This document shows positions 35,899-46,141 of a stretch of 64,000 nt of DNA, piece after piece. Origin of the DNA: [Flexibacter] sp. ATCC 35208. Its GTDB lineage: Bacteria > Bacteroidota > Bacteroidia > Chitinophagales > Chitinophagaceae. The number at the start of each line of letters is the position of its first letter. The stretch's first letter is position 1. The notes under the pieces were generated by a model. The model saw only the letters and a program-made list of their open reading frames with translations. It ran no database searches and was not told the origin of the DNA. The position numbers and the translations under genes are program-made. The DNA lies in the NCBI RefSeq assembly GCF_001975825.1, contig NZ_MTKN01000032.1:21060-85059 (forward strand), in the 5' to 3' direction.

Positions 35899-35976
35899 TC
35901 TTAAACAAAAAAGCCCCGGATCTTTCGACCTGAAGGCTTATATACTAAATGCAGTAGAGAGCACGCTGAAACGATG

Positions 35977-37095
35977 TTAGGCTAACTGATTTTTCCCCAG
36001 TATTTTCAACATCCTTGCATGCTCAATCAACGCTATCAGGAAAGTCCGTTTTACATGATAAGGCAATCCAAATTCCTCTGCAGTCTGTTTTACAATAGGT
36101 GCCAGTTTCCGGTAATGAACATGACATATATTCGAAAATAAATGGTGTTCAATCTGAAAATTGAGACCTCCTATAAACCAGGATAACACCCTGCTGCGTG
36201 GTGCAAAATTTGTAGAACTAGCCAGTTCGTGAACGGCCCAGGTATCTTTAATATGTCGTTTGTTACCTTCAACAATCGGTTCCGGGAATTTAGCATCTGG
36301 CATAACATGAGCTGGCTGGAAAATACATGCAAGCATAAAACCAGCCGTAAAATGCATAATTACAAACCCAGCCAGCACATAATACCATGCCTGACCAGAG
36401 AATAGAATTGGTAACACTAATACATAGCTGTAATAAAACATTTTGTACCAGGTAATATGAAAAATAGCCCTCCTTAAAGATATTTTTTGTTTAACAAGCA
36501 GATCCCGCTTTTTATAACGAATTACCTGCAGATAGTCTTTTGCTGTCATCCAATACAAGGTCATTAACATATAAAAGAACCAGGCATACAGGTGTTGGTA
36601 ACGATGAAACCAATACCATTGCTGCCTGGGCGAGAGACGTAAAAGTACAATACTATCAATATCCTCATCAAGCCCTTCTATATTTGTATAAGTATGATGC
36701 AGTAAATTATGCTGGATCTTCCAGTTGACGCTATATCCACCAATTACTTCGAGCATATGTCCCAAAAAAGCATTAACTTTCTTATTAGGAGAATATGCTC
36801 CGTGATTCGCATCGTGCATAACAGAAGTCCCAATTCCCACAATACCAAAACCCATCAGTAACCAGAATACCCAGAACAGCAACAGGCTATTAGCTCCAAC
36901 ACTACTGATTATCAATAAATAGGGAATAGTATAACACAATATCATGATTATTGTCTTCCTCCACATACCACCATTGGCGTATGGAGAGGTATTTGTGCTT
37001 TGAAAATAATCCTGCACTTTAGCGGTTACTGTATCAATAAAACTGCTGTTTCCTTTTGAGGCGAACCGGACTATATTTATCTTTGTGACGCTCAT
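35977..37095 (-). CDS. Membrane fatty acid desaturase
   Basis: This is a 372-aa acyl-lipid desaturase. The three His boxes are intact: HDANHG, HNLLHHTYTN and QIEHHLF, the last with Gln in place of the first His as in front-end desaturases. Hydrophobic hairpins precede and follow the second box. There is no fused cytochrome b5 domain. It introduces a double bond into membrane acyl chains and may adjust fluidity. It is convergent with the ars operon and has no evident partners. Confidence 0.92.
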   Translation of the reverse strand: MSVTKINIVRFASKGNSSFIDTVTAKVQDYFQSTNTSPYANGGMWRKTIIMILCYTIPYLLIISSVGANSLLLFWVFWLLMGFGIVGIGTSVMHDANHGAYSPNKKVNAFLGHMLEVIGGYSVNWKIQHNLLHHTYTNIEGLDEDIDSIVLLRLSPRQQWYWFHRYQHLYAWFFYMLMTLYWMTAKDYLQVIRYKKRDLLVKQKISLRRAIFHITWYKMFYYSYVLVLPILFSGQAWYYVLAGFVIMHFTAGFMLACIFQPAHVMPDAKFPEPIVEGNKRHIKDTWAVHELASSTNFAPRSRVLSWFIGGLNFQIEHHLFSNICHVHYRKLAPIVKQTAEEFGLPYHVKRTFLIALIEHARMLKILGKNQLA

Positions 37096-37338
37096 ATAAA
37101 AAGTTTAAATAAGATATTGACCGGAAGAGGGGGAACCCTTGGGTTGACAATCTCTCTAAAGGTCGGCTTTTTTTTTGCAGCAATGATATTTACTTTTTAA
37201 GACATTAAAAGCAGCAACAACAGTTTATGCCAGTGGAGCTTTACCCGTGGAATGGCTTTTCGGAATGTTATCCTACCTTAGGTTACAACCGCTCAGCTTT
37301 CTAAATCTACATCTGGTTACACGTTAAAAGATATTTCA

Positions 37339-40300
37339 ATGGTTACCATAGAACCCCATCATATTATTGCCATTGGCGCTTCTGCTGGTGGTATGGAGGA
37401 GATTAACACAATCTTTGATAATACTCCATTGGACGGTGTTGCATATATAATTGTCCAACACCTTTCAACGGATTTTAAGAGCAGGATGGTGGAGTTACTT
37501 GCCAGACATAGCAAATTGTGGGTGCAGGAAGCTGAAAACGGAATGAACATCCATGCCAATCATGTTTACCTGATTCCCAATGATAAGTTAATGACCATTC
37601 GGAATACCCGGCTATACTTAACCGGTAAGGAAAATGAAAAGGCGCCTCATCTCACAATCAATATTTTCTTAAATTCTCTTGCTGCCAGTCATGGCAAGAG
37701 AGCCGTTGCCGTTGTACTCTCAGGATTAGGTGCGGATGGTACAGATGGCATTGTCGCAATAAAGCGGGCTGGTGGTCTGGTGATTGCCAGAGAACCATTG
37801 ACTTCAAGATTTCCCGGCATGCCTTCAAATGCAATCGCCACCGGAATGGTTGATTTTGTATTAGAACCTCCTGCTATGCCCGAAGTGATCGAAGATTACG
37901 TATTGCACCAGCGTGAACAGGAAGTAGGGATTCAGGAAAATGAAAATACCATTGTGACAATTATAGATTATATAAAGAATCAATTGCCACTTGATTTTTC
38001 AGATTACAAACTATCTACCCTCCTTCGCCGTACCAAGAGAAGAGCTGCATACGCTAATTTTATTACACTGGAGGATTATTATGATTTTCTGCGTACAAGC
38101 CCTGCTGAGGTAGTGACCCTGGCCAAAGATTTTCTTATCAGCGTTACATCTTTTTTCAGAGACGCAGAAGCCTTTGAAATAATTGAAAAAAGTATTCTGC
38201 CAGATCTGCTTTCAAGGCTTAATCCCGGTGAAGAACTTAAGATGTGGATTGCTGGTTGTGCTACAGGCGAAGAGGTTTATTCAATGGCGATACTGATAAA
38301 AGAACAGTTGACCGGCCCCTACAAAAATATCCCTGTAAAACTTTTTGCCACAGATCTTGATAGTGCTGCTTTATTATATGCGGGCAAGGGGCTTTATCAT
38401 TGGAGTAGTGTAAAGGATCTCTCCCCCGAAAGATTACAGAAGTATTTTCTAAAAGAAAATGAAAGCTATAGGATAAATCCTCTGATACGCCAAATGGTGA
38501 TATTTGCACAGCACGATCTGGTGAAAAATCCTCCTTACTGCAACATGCACTTCATCAGTTGTCGGAACCTATTGATCTACATGACTCCCTTTTTGCAAAA
38601 GAAGGTATTTTCAATGCTGCTCTTCGGAATTAAATTCAATGGCTATCTGTTTTTAGGTTCGAGTGAAACGCCTAATTCCATTATAAGCCACCTGGAGGTG
38701 ATCAGTAAAAAGTGGAGATTATATAAAAACATCAGTGAAAAACGGACCATTAATTTCGATTCAATTTCAATACCAGAATCGCTGGGTTCGTCTACAATCG
38801 CGCCTGTTCGTGAAAATACCGGCAGGAACAAAGGATATAATGTAGCAGAAACTATAAATGATATGCTGGCGAATGAATTGGATTACCTGGCTGTATGTAT
38901 AGACGACAACTATCAGGTAGTCAAGTCATTTGGTAATACTACCAAATACCTGCTGCAACAAAACTTTAATTCAAACCTGATGCAATTGCTGCCAGAACAC
39001 CTGGAACTTGCATTTAATACATTAATAAGTCAGGTATCTATAACAAATAAGAAAATTGGGGTCAAAGGTATTCCTGTCGACGTCAATGGTGAAAATATTT
39101 CTGTTAGCCTCACCATCAGCCCAATGCAGGCAAAAAAAGGAAATCCTGTATCTTATTTAGTCATCTTCAAAGAAGATGCAGGCGGATATGACGTTAATAA
39201 AGATTACCAGGTATTCGATGAACAGGCTTACAATATAAAATACGTTTCAAACCTTGAGCATGAATTGAAAGAGGTCAGGGAAAAACTTTCTGCAGCCTAT
39301 GAAAGAATTGATGCTTACAATGAAAATATGCAATCCTTCAACGAAGAACTCATTTCATCCAATGAAGAAATGCAGAGTACGAATGAAGAAATGCAATCCG
39401 TCAATGAAGAACTGCATACTATAAATGCCGATTACCAATTGAAGAATAAACAGTTGCTTGAAATTAATGATGATTTGAACAACTATTTCAGAAGTAATAT
39501 CAATGGGCAGATATTTTTGAATGAACAACTTGAGGTAATGAAATTTTCCCCTGTTGCGGTAAAACTGATCAATCTGCAGGAGGCTGATATCGGAAGGTCA
39601 ATTAGCCACATCTCCACTAATATTAAACTGAGTACTATTATAGATGATGTAAAGAATGTACTGAAGGATGGACTCGAAGTGACCCGGGAAATTGAAACCA
39701 ACGCCGGTCATTGGTACCAAATGATGATCGTGCCTTATATACAACAGGCAGAAAACAGGTGTAATGGTGTGGTTGTTTCTTTTAATGATATTACCGCGCT
39801 GAAAAAGGCGAAAATTGAATTGGATGAAAAAAATGAAAGTTTGCTACGTATAAATGCAGATCTGGACCATTTTATTCATATGGCATCACATGATTTATTG
39901 GATCCCCTGAATAATATAGAATCAAGTATAGCATTGATGAACCTGATGGATAATGAGAATTCAGAATTGATGGAATTTATACAAATTATCAATTCCTCCA
40001 TTAAGAAATTCAGCTTATTGATAAAGAATATTAGCACGATAGCCAAAATGGAAAATGATTTGACGGATATGGAGCGGGTAGATATAGGAGACGTGATCAG
40101 TAATATTGAATGGAGCCTTGAAAAAAAGATCAAAGATACGCATGCTGCAATAACAACAGAACTTGACGTAAAAGAGATATCCTTTTCTCACAAGAATCTG
40201 AGGAGCATATTATATAATCTCATTTCTAATGCTATGAAGTTTGCAGGTCAGGACGAACCGAAGATTCACGTTCATACCAGGCAGGAAGGGAAATATATTG

Positions 40301-40512
40301 TCATCAGTGTAGAAGACAATGGAATAGGTATAACTAAGGATGGAATGAGGAAGATATTCACTATTTATGGCAGGCTAAACCTGCATGTGGAAGGCCATGG
40401 AGTAGGTTTATACCTGGCAAGGAAAATTATAAATGCATCAGGTGGAGAATTGAAAGTTGAAAGCACGGTTGGTAAAGGAAGTAAATTTACCATTTATCTA
40501 AATTGCTTTTGA
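37339..40512 (+). CDS. CheB-CheR-PAS-histidine kinase fusion
   Basis: The product is 1057 aa with several modules. CheB-type methylesterase at about 5-190 has its catalytic Ser in GASAGG, His in VQHLS and Asp in GLGADGTDG. CheR-type methyltransferase at about 205-470 has SVTSFFRD, IAGCATGEEVYS and FATDLDSAALLYA. A long coiled coil at about 640-720 carries the repeated NEEMQS(T/V)NEE motif. A PAS domain follows, then a histidine kinase with H-box MASHDLLDPLNN, N-box LISNAMKFAG and G-boxes VEDNGIGI and GHGVGLYLARK. There is no receiver domain. Such fusions are not bound to flagellar chemotaxis, and no chemoreceptor genes are near. The signal and response partner are unknown. Confidence 0.93.
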   Translation: MVTIEPHHIIAIGASAGGMEEINTIFDNTPLDGVAYIIVQHLSTDFKSRMVELLARHSKLWVQEAENGMNIHANHVYLIPNDKLMTIRNTRLYLTGKENEKAPHLTINIFLNSLAASHGKRAVAVVLSGLGADGTDGIVAIKRAGGLVIAREPLTSRFPGMPSNAIATGMVDFVLEPPAMPEVIEDYVLHQREQEVGIQENENTIVTIIDYIKNQLPLDFSDYKLSTLLRRTKRRAAYANFITLEDYYDFLRTSPAEVVTLAKDFLISVTSFFRDAEAFEIIEKSILPDLLSRLNPGEELKMWIAGCATGEEVYSMAILIKEQLTGPYKNIPVKLFATDLDSAALLYAGKGLYHWSSVKDLSPERLQKYFLKENESYRINPLIRQMVIFAQHDLVKNPPYCNMHFISCRNLLIYMTPFLQKKVFSMLLFGIKFNGYLFLGSSETPNSIISHLEVISKKWRLYKNISEKRTINFDSISIPESLGSSTIAPVRENTGRNKGYNVAETINDMLANELDYLAVCIDDNYQVVKSFGNTTKYLLQQNFNSNLMQLLPEHLELAFNTLISQVSITNKKIGVKGIPVDVNGENISVSLTISPMQAKKGNPVSYLVIFKEDAGGYDVNKDYQVFDEQAYNIKYVSNLEHELKEVREKLSAAYERIDAYNENMQSFNEELISSNEEMQSTNEEMQSVNEELHTINADYQLKNKQLLEINDDLNNYFRSNINGQIFLNEQLEVMKFSPVAVKLINLQEADIGRSISHISTNIKLSTIIDDVKNVLKDGLEVTREIETNAGHWYQMMIVPYIQQAENRCNGVVVSFNDITALKKAKIELDEKNESLLRINADLDHFIHMASHDLLDPLNNIESSIALMNLMDNENSELMEFIQIINSSIKKFSLLIKNISTIAKMENDLTDMERVDIGDVISNIEWSLEKKIKDTHAAITTELDVKEISFSHKNLRSILYNLISNAMKFAGQDEPKIHVHTRQEGKYIVISVEDNGIGITKDGMRKIFTIYGRLNLHVEGHGVGLYLARKIINASGGELKVESTVGKGSKFTIYLNCF

Positions 40513-40651
40513 GGTAGATTTCACACCATAATGATTACAAACAATATTCGGTAGAAGAAGTACATACTGATGACCCTTTTACAACGGTGGTGATAGAGGC
40601 TGTTTGATACGCACTGCTATCAAACCGAAAACACAGACATTATGGCCGATC

Positions 40652-41089
40652 TTACTGCACTTTTCTCATTGGAAAGATCTCTTTGCGAAGCCGTCCGTCC
40701 ACCATTCCCGAAATTTCAGCTATCAGGCTATCCGCATCCAATTTTCTATAAGTGATGATTTGAGGGAAATCATGTTCAGAATTTTCAAACACGAGCTGGT
40801 TATCTGATGTTTTTTTTAATGCAAAACGCACCGGCTGTCCATTGTTTTGATTTTTTACAGTAGGGATATAATACAATTGATGTTGGTCCGCTATTAACCG
40901 GATGGTTTCAAATATCAATGTATCTTTTCCCTTCAGCATATAGCTTTTGCCGCTTAGCTCCTTCGATGATTCCCTTTTCCAGCTTTCGTAAATAATTCCT
41001 TTGGATGTCTGACTTTCCCAGGTACCTATCAACCAGGCGGCTTTGTTAATGGGTCCGATAAAACATATGGCGATTAATAATCGTAACAT
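40652..41089 (-). CDS. DUF6265-type secreted protein
   Basis: The product is 145 aa from ATG 41089; a TTG three codons earlier is less likely. A signal peptide (MLRLLIAICFIGPINKA) is followed by the domain pattern AAWLIGTWES, IYESWKRES, LSGKSYMLKGKDT, LYYIPTVKNQNNGQPVRF and FENSEHDFPQIITYR, which I recognise as DUF6265, a lipocalin-like beta-barrel of unknown function. It lies between the kinase fusion and an AraC gene with no obvious operon. Confidence 0.8.
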   Translation of the reverse strand: MLRLLIAICFIGPINKAAWLIGTWESQTSKGIIYESWKRESSKELSGKSYMLKGKDTLIFETIRLIADQHQLYYIPTVKNQNNGQPVRFALKKTSDNQLVFENSEHDFPQIITYRKLDADSLIAEISGMVDGRLRKEIFPMRKVQ

Positions 41090-41152
41090 AGGCTTCAATT
41101 TTATACGAAGGTGCGAAAAAAGCCGGTGTGAAAATTGTAAAAAAGCGACAAG

Positions 41153-41968
41153 TCATCCTTTGCCATACAACAACGCCGACATTTTAAGGTTATCGTTGTA
41201 ATACTGTTTCGGGGTATAGCCCGTCAGTTGCTTAAACTCTTTTATAAAATGTGACTGGTCAAAATAATTTCCTTCATAGGCTAAGGCTGTAAGAGAAGTC
41301 TCTTTTCCGCTAATAAGTTTTTTAAATATATTATTTAGTCTTATTACCCTGGATAATTGTTTGGGGCTCATGCCTACGTCTGATAAGAACCTGCGCTCCA
41401 GCCGTCTGCTTTTTATCTGACTTTGTCTGGATAGTGCTGTTACAGATAATTGACCATTGGAATGCCAGATCGCTTCTATCAGGGACCTGGTGATGTGGTC
41501 GATTGTTTCAGCAGTTGCAAGGCGATTGGTGAGAAATTGTTCTACCTCTTTGATTCTTTCGGATACACCAGGAGCGTTAAGGATTGCCAGTTCTACATTT
41601 TTTCCATCATTACCGAAAAGTCTTTCAAGTGGGATAGCTGAGTTTTCCATTTCGGATAAAGGCAAGTGTGTAAATGGAGAAAAACCATCCGGATGGAAAC
41701 GAACTGAAAAAATACCTGTTTTGCCAGTTGCGACTATTTCAAGTGGACGGGTTAATTGCCCGATTACAAAGCACCGGGGTTGTAAAATAATGTTGCCATC
41801 TTCCAGGTATTGCTGGTACAGATCCCCGTAATGAAAAATCATTTCCATACAGCCATCAGGTACGATGGTCTGTTTTTGTGGGAAGCTACCTGCAGGACCT
41901 TCCAGGGTCCAATAACATTGTATCATAGGATCCAGGTCGATACCAGCTAAATAGGTTTGATATTGCAT
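41153..41968 (-). CDS. AraC-family regulator with DUF6597-like sensor domain
   Basis: This is a 271-aa regulator. The N-terminal domain (YWTLEGPAGSFPQKQTIVPDGCMEMIFHYGD; FVIGQLTRPLEIVATGKTGIF) matches the DUF6597 type found in many AraC regulators of Bacteroidota. The C-terminal HTH pair reads QLSVTALSRQSQIKSRRLERRF and TSLTALAYEGNYFDQSHFIKEF, ending GYTPKQYY. It is 63 bases upstream of the DUF6265 gene on the same strand. Confidence 0.9.
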   Translation of the reverse strand: MQYQTYLAGIDLDPMIQCYWTLEGPAGSFPQKQTIVPDGCMEMIFHYGDLYQQYLEDGNIILQPRCFVIGQLTRPLEIVATGKTGIFSVRFHPDGFSPFTHLPLSEMENSAIPLERLFGNDGKNVELAILNAPGVSERIKEVEQFLTNRLATAETIDHITRSLIEAIWHSNGQLSVTALSRQSQIKSRRLERRFLSDVGMSPKQLSRVIRLNNIFKKLISGKETSLTALAYEGNYFDQSHFIKEFKQLTGYTPKQYYNDNLKMSALLYGKG

Positions 41969-42080
41969 GTTGTAAATTTATGCTACTTTTTATTGTGGGC
42001 TTGCAAATGTTTGTTAGCGGGGTTCTTTGGTCATTGAGAGATAGTATAACGAGGATGCGCTGGCAAGTATGGAAAAACAA

Positions 42081-42115
42081 TAAAAGCCTTCAGATTTTTC
42101 ATATGAAGGCTTTTA
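42081..42115 (-). terminator. Terminator after GH97 gene
   Basis: A perfect 12-bp stem, TAAAAGCCTTCA with TGAAGGCTTTTA, and an 11-base loop. It is 49 bases beyond the GH97 stop, with a T-rich tract on the minus strand. Confidence 0.8.
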
Positions 42116-42164
42116 TACTAGTATCCCCTGTAATATCAACAGCACTATTGGCTGAAAGAGCTTT

Positions 42165-44051
42165 TTACATTTTAGCTGTAAACCCTCCACCAGGTGCCAG
42201 TCTAATAGTTAAGACATCTTTAGGAGATAAGAATTTTGTTTCTCTGTTAATGCTTGTATTAGTAAGGGTGTCATACACAAGGGTTGCTTTTGTTTTTTTA
42301 GACAGAAAAGATAGCGGGATTTTTACTTCCCTTTCAGTCGTACCATTCATTATTCCAATCCACCAGGTATCTCCTTTACGACGTGCAAAAGCAACGACTT
42401 CACCCATTTGGGTACATGGAAGCACCCTGGTTTCATCCCAGGTGGTAGGAATCGTCTGGAACAGATCAAACATGGGGCTATCAAGATAGAATTTATACTG
42501 GTCACAAAAATGTGTTACCGGCGAAAGATAAACAATCGCCTGGGCAAATTCATGTGCCCATGTATATTTTGCGGTGGTCAATTCTGCGGGATTTAAGATG
42601 ACTGGCGTAATATCGGCCGCACCTGCCATCAGTCGTGTGAAGGGCAGGCAAACATCTTGCTGGAAGGGCATTACCCGGTCATACCTTGACATGTGGTATT
42701 CATTACCACGTACAGCCTCCCTTGTGATATCATTTGGATAAGTACGTCTCAATCCTGTAGGTTTTACACTGCCATGAAAGTTCAGGAGTAATTTTAATTC
42801 GGCGCAATCCTCCATCGTTCCTACATACCACTGCATAATATCTGCTGTTGCATCAGGGATAAAGTCAATTTTTATCCCGGAGGCACCTATCACCTTTATC
42901 TTTTCCAGGTATTTGTGCCGTTCTAAAGCATTCCTGCATTCTTTTGAGTCTACCCACACTATTGATTGTACCCCCACGCTTTTGCCATAGTCGATCACTT
43001 CTTTTAATAATGTCCACTGATCTTTCCCATCTTTTCTCCAATCACGCCAGCCATCGTCTACCAGGTAGTATTCCCATTTTAACTTAGCAGCGGCATCGTA
43101 CCAGTTTTTTTGGTCTTCCAATTGTGGAGCGCCAACACTCCACCATTGCCATAAACATCTGCCAGGTTTTACCCAGGAAAAGTCACGTCCTTCTTTAGGG
43201 GGTGGGCACACATTCATCAGCAGATCAGCATTCACCAGGCCATTCAAATTTGGGGAAATGATCGTCGTCCGCCATGGGGTTACTTTTTGCCCTTTATATG
43301 AACCATCCGGAACAGAAGGGCCATTTTCTGCCAGGTGTTCAAATTGCCAGCCATCTTTTGCAAAGGGGAAATATGCTTTTAAAACATGCCCATTGCGTAT
43401 GAATGACATATCAGAAAAGGTTTCGCAGTCAGCCTCCGAAATTGATAGATATCTTCCGGATACTTCAAAAGTAAGCGGCCCCATTATTGGCTGGTTCTCC
43501 GGAACCTTATTTAATGATGTTACATGGCTCAACTCTTCATACGATTGACTGAATCCAGACCATGCTATGTTTGTAGTATTTTCAGGAAGATTCCATGAGG
43601 TAGATTCACTATCAATATGCCTGGTTCCAATGGGAATAGTATAACGGATCGCTACTCCATCGTCATATACTCTTATAATAAGATTGAATTTCTTACCTGC
43701 CGCTTCCAATGGAATACTTGTTTCATTTGCATGATTAGTGACCAATGAATGATTCCCAAAAATTGAATACCTTTCATTGAGCGAACTTACTTCGGGCTTT
43801 CCAGGCATGGTTGTTTTATAGCCTAAATCTATATGATCAACGGTTAGGCCTAATGGAGACGTATTAATAACTTTTACATTCCCATACAGGATAGAGTAGG
43901 AAAGTCTTTCATTTTCAATAAATACGTGAACGGAAATTTGTTTGTTCGGACTATTGACCTGAATTTCATTTCCCTGTTTGTTAGCATTAACAGTAGTTGT
44001 GCATATTCCCCACATTAGTAAAGTTAAAAGACCTTGTTTCAGGTATCGCAT
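42165..44051 (-). CDS. GH97-family alpha-glycosidase, periplasmic
   Basis: This is a 628-aa glycoside hydrolase family 97 protein: signal peptide, N-terminal beta-sandwich (SPNKQISVHVFIENERLSYS), central barrel and C-terminal beta-sandwich. Barrel motifs are RCLWQWWSVGAPQLEDQKNW, YYLVDDGWRDW, ASGIKIDFIPDA, NFHGSVKPTGLRRTYPND and TREAVRGNEY. The Asp in IKIDF sits where the retaining (alpha-galactosidase-type) members have their nucleophile; inverting SusB-type alpha-glucosidases lack it. So a retaining enzyme is likelier, though substrate assignment needs alignment. Calcium binding by acidic residues is usual in the family. No SusCD pair is adjacent. Confidence 0.9.
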   Translation of the reverse strand: MRYLKQGLLTLLMWGICTTTVNANKQGNEIQVNSPNKQISVHVFIENERLSYSILYGNVKVINTSPLGLTVDHIDLGYKTTMPGKPEVSSLNERYSIFGNHSLVTNHANETSIPLEAAGKKFNLIIRVYDDGVAIRYTIPIGTRHIDSESTSWNLPENTTNIAWSGFSQSYEELSHVTSLNKVPENQPIMGPLTFEVSGRYLSISEADCETFSDMSFIRNGHVLKAYFPFAKDGWQFEHLAENGPSVPDGSYKGQKVTPWRTTIISPNLNGLVNADLLMNVCPPPKEGRDFSWVKPGRCLWQWWSVGAPQLEDQKNWYDAAAKLKWEYYLVDDGWRDWRKDGKDQWTLLKEVIDYGKSVGVQSIVWVDSKECRNALERHKYLEKIKVIGASGIKIDFIPDATADIMQWYVGTMEDCAELKLLLNFHGSVKPTGLRRTYPNDITREAVRGNEYHMSRYDRVMPFQQDVCLPFTRLMAGAADITPVILNPAELTTAKYTWAHEFAQAIVYLSPVTHFCDQYKFYLDSPMFDLFQTIPTTWDETRVLPCTQMGEVVAFARRKGDTWWIGIMNGTTEREVKIPLSFLSKKTKATLVYDTLTNTSINRETKFLSPKDVLTIRLAPGGGFTAKM

Positions 44052-44777
44052 ATCATCTGATTTTATTTTTAGTTGAAATCCTATTTATTCGATTTAATAC
44101 AAAGCAGTTTAAAACTGTAAGGAACAATAAAATGTGTTTAAAGTCATGACCATTATCCTCGATGTTTAATCAAATACAACAGCTTTGATTTTAATACAAT
44201 TCAATATTAATATCCCTGGCGATTATAATATTGGACATATGAAAAATCCATTACCACTAAAGTCAGTATTACAGTGACGAAAAAGATTTAACACATTAAA
44301 GAAATTGAGACCCTAATTTTACATCAGCAAATATGATTAAATCAAAAGAAAATTAATCTAAGGTAAATATTTACAGCAGACAGTAATTATATAAGTCAAA
44401 TGTGAGGGAAGCATAAAGTGTAAATTGTTTCATCCCTGATTAATTCTATAAGTAGGGGAAAATACACAATTTTTTATCAACTTAATAATCTAACCTTCCG
44501 GTTTGCAGTGAATGAATTTTTCCTGTAAATAGCCTGCTGATAAGGGATTAGACAGAATGATGGAATTATTATGGCGGGAAGAAGTGTTCTAATTTAACCA
44601 CGATTAATACTATTTTATCAACAATTAATTTGTAAGGTACCTCCTAACGTTAGTCCTCCGGAATAAGACAATGGTGATCAAAATATTTGTATTGTTATAG
44701 CGGAGGCAGTTTCTTTACACGCAATTTTTGGGCTACAACATAAATAGATTTGGCTACATCTGTCTTTGAATTGTTGA
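44052..44777. other. Long AT-rich intergenic stretch
   Basis: About 725 bases without a convincing ORF, RNA gene or repeat. It separates GH97 from an SDR fragment and is the left margin of the decayed zone. Confidence 0.6.
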
Positions 44778-45053
44778 GGATCTCTTGAAGACCTGGACAG
44801 ACTTTACAACATTGTAAAAAGAGAAAAAGGCGCTATTGATATCGTTGTTGCCAATGCGGGTTTTGTGGAAATGTCGGATACCGCTAATGTAACGCTGGCG
44901 CATTTTGACAAAACTTTCAACATCAATGCACGTGGTACATTCTTTTCCGTGCAAAAAGCATTGCCGCTTTTCAATGACAATGGCGCAATTGTCGTGGTGT
45001 CTTCTGCTATTGCAGTAAAGTTTGCTGGTCGTATTTTTCCCTGCCAATGCTAA
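44778..45053 (+). pseudogene. Short-chain dehydrogenase fragment
   Basis: The frame opens right after an in-frame stop and reads LEDLDRLYNIVKREKGAIDI followed by VVANAGFVEMSDT, FDKTFNINARGTFFSVQKALP and IVVVSSAIA. These are the middle of a classical SDR: the NAG motif, the helix with Asn, and the catalytic Ser strand. The N-terminal TGxxxGxG cofactor half and the YxxxK half are both missing. It is a remnant, not a functional enzyme. Confidence 0.8.
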
Positions 45054-45099
45054 AATCCAATAAGAAATAATTATTTTAGTAACTAATCCATACCAACTT

Positions 45100-45558
45100 A
45101 TGAAGTATTTTTTTAGTTTTCTCTTCCTGCTCTACACAATTCCCACTTTAGGACAAGCATCCTTTCCCAAAGGTTTTAAATTAATAGAAGGCGACAATAT
45201 GACTGGAGAAGATGATAGATACTCTAATGGAAAAGATGTTTTCCAAATGCATTTCTATTGGAGATCCTATGATGGGGATTTCACCTGGAACGATGATAAA
45301 TATAGGCAATACATTGCAGAAGGTATTGGATACCCGGTATATCAAACAAAGGATAGTCTCTTGTGGGGAACGGGGAAAGTAAATGGATATTACTCTTATG
45401 TAGTAGTAGATTGGAACGGGGAAATATTTGAACTTTTTTCCAAAGAAAATGATGCAGACTTCGCTAACTATTCGAAATGGCTGATTTCTTCTATAAGAGA
45501 ATATCGTAAAAAAGGGAAAAAGTTCATGTTTGCCAGGAGGTTCCGTTTGATTTCATGA
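45100..45558 (+). CDS. Secreted protein of unknown function
   Basis: The product is 152 aa with a signal peptide (MKYFFSFLFLLYTIPTLGQA). The mature part is rich in Tyr, Trp and Asp (HFYWRSYDGDFTWNDDKYRQ; GYYSYVVVDWNGEIFELFS) and ends with a basic tail. I do not recognise a family. It stands alone beside the SDR remnant. Confidence 0.65.
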   Translation: MKYFFSFLFLLYTIPTLGQASFPKGFKLIEGDNMTGEDDRYSNGKDVFQMHFYWRSYDGDFTWNDDKYRQYIAEGIGYPVYQTKDSLLWGTGKVNGYYSYVVVDWNGEIFELFSKENDADFANYSKWLISSIREYRKKGKKFMFARRFRLIS

Positions 45559-45788
45559 CCGGACTTTCAAATACCCTACATGAATAATTGCATTCAGGTG
45601 GATAGTCTGAAGACATTTTGAGGCGCTTATAATAGCGAAATTATATGGAAGAAGCCTTCAGATCTTAGTCAACTTGTCCACTAGTATGTTATTTTTTTAC
45701 AGCTTCTGTAATTATATATAGGTGCCAAATAGGAAAACCTTTGCCTATAATTTTAAATTAACTTACATTTTCTGTAACCTAAAATAAC

Positions 45789-45796
45789 TATATTTG
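45789..45796 (+). promoter_or_regulatory. -7 promoter element for the HigBA-like pair
   Basis: TATATTTG matches TAnnTTTG and ends two bases before the toxin GTG start, so the transcript should begin at or next to the start codon. Confidence 0.4.
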
Positions 45797-45798
45797 TA

Positions 45799-46140
45799 GT
45801 GGATATTACATTTGCAGATAGAAAACTGGAAGAACTGGCGAACAATGATAAAAACCGCCTGAAGGTGTGTGGTAAACTGCGGGCTAATAAAATCAAAGAG
45901 AGGCTGGTGCAATTATGGGTCGCTAATAACCTTGAAGAATTAAGGCACTTACCAGGCAATTTTCATGAGCTTAATAATGATCGGAAAGGAGAATGGGCTT
46001 GCGATCTGGATCAACCTTATAGGTTGGTGTTTAAACCTCATAATGAGCCAATACCCACAAACAAGCATGGTCAGTATATTTGGATGGAAATCATAGGGAT
46101 AGAAATTTTAGAAATAGTCAATTATCATAAAAAGAAATAA
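45799..46140 (+). CDS. HigB/RelE-family toxin
   Basis: The product is 113 aa with a GTG start; no earlier or later start is available. The ParE/RelE fold pattern is visible: KLRANKIKERLVQLWVANNLEE, LRHLPGNFHELNNDRKGEWACDL, DQPYRLVFKPHN and IEILEIVNYHKK. Such toxins cleave mRNA on the ribosome. The next gene, one base after the stop, is an XRE-type protein, the usual HigBA order with toxin first. With a -7 element ending two bases before the GTG, the message may be leaderless. Confidence 0.87.
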   Translation: MDITFADRKLEELANNDKNRLKVCGKLRANKIKERLVQLWVANNLEELRHLPGNFHELNNDRKGEWACDLDQPYRLVFKPHNEPIPTNKHGQYIWMEIIGIEILEIVNYHKKK

Positions 46141-46141
46141 T

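Noticed and set aside
35907..35943. Terminator after the ACR3 gene
   Set aside because: Only a 5-bp AAGCC/GGCTT pairing with an unpaired interior; too weak to call.
40514..40607. Open frame reading NDYKQYSVEEVHTDDPF after the kinase fusion
   Set aside because: Protein-like but only ~30 codons, without a start; possibly a remnant, too short to assign.
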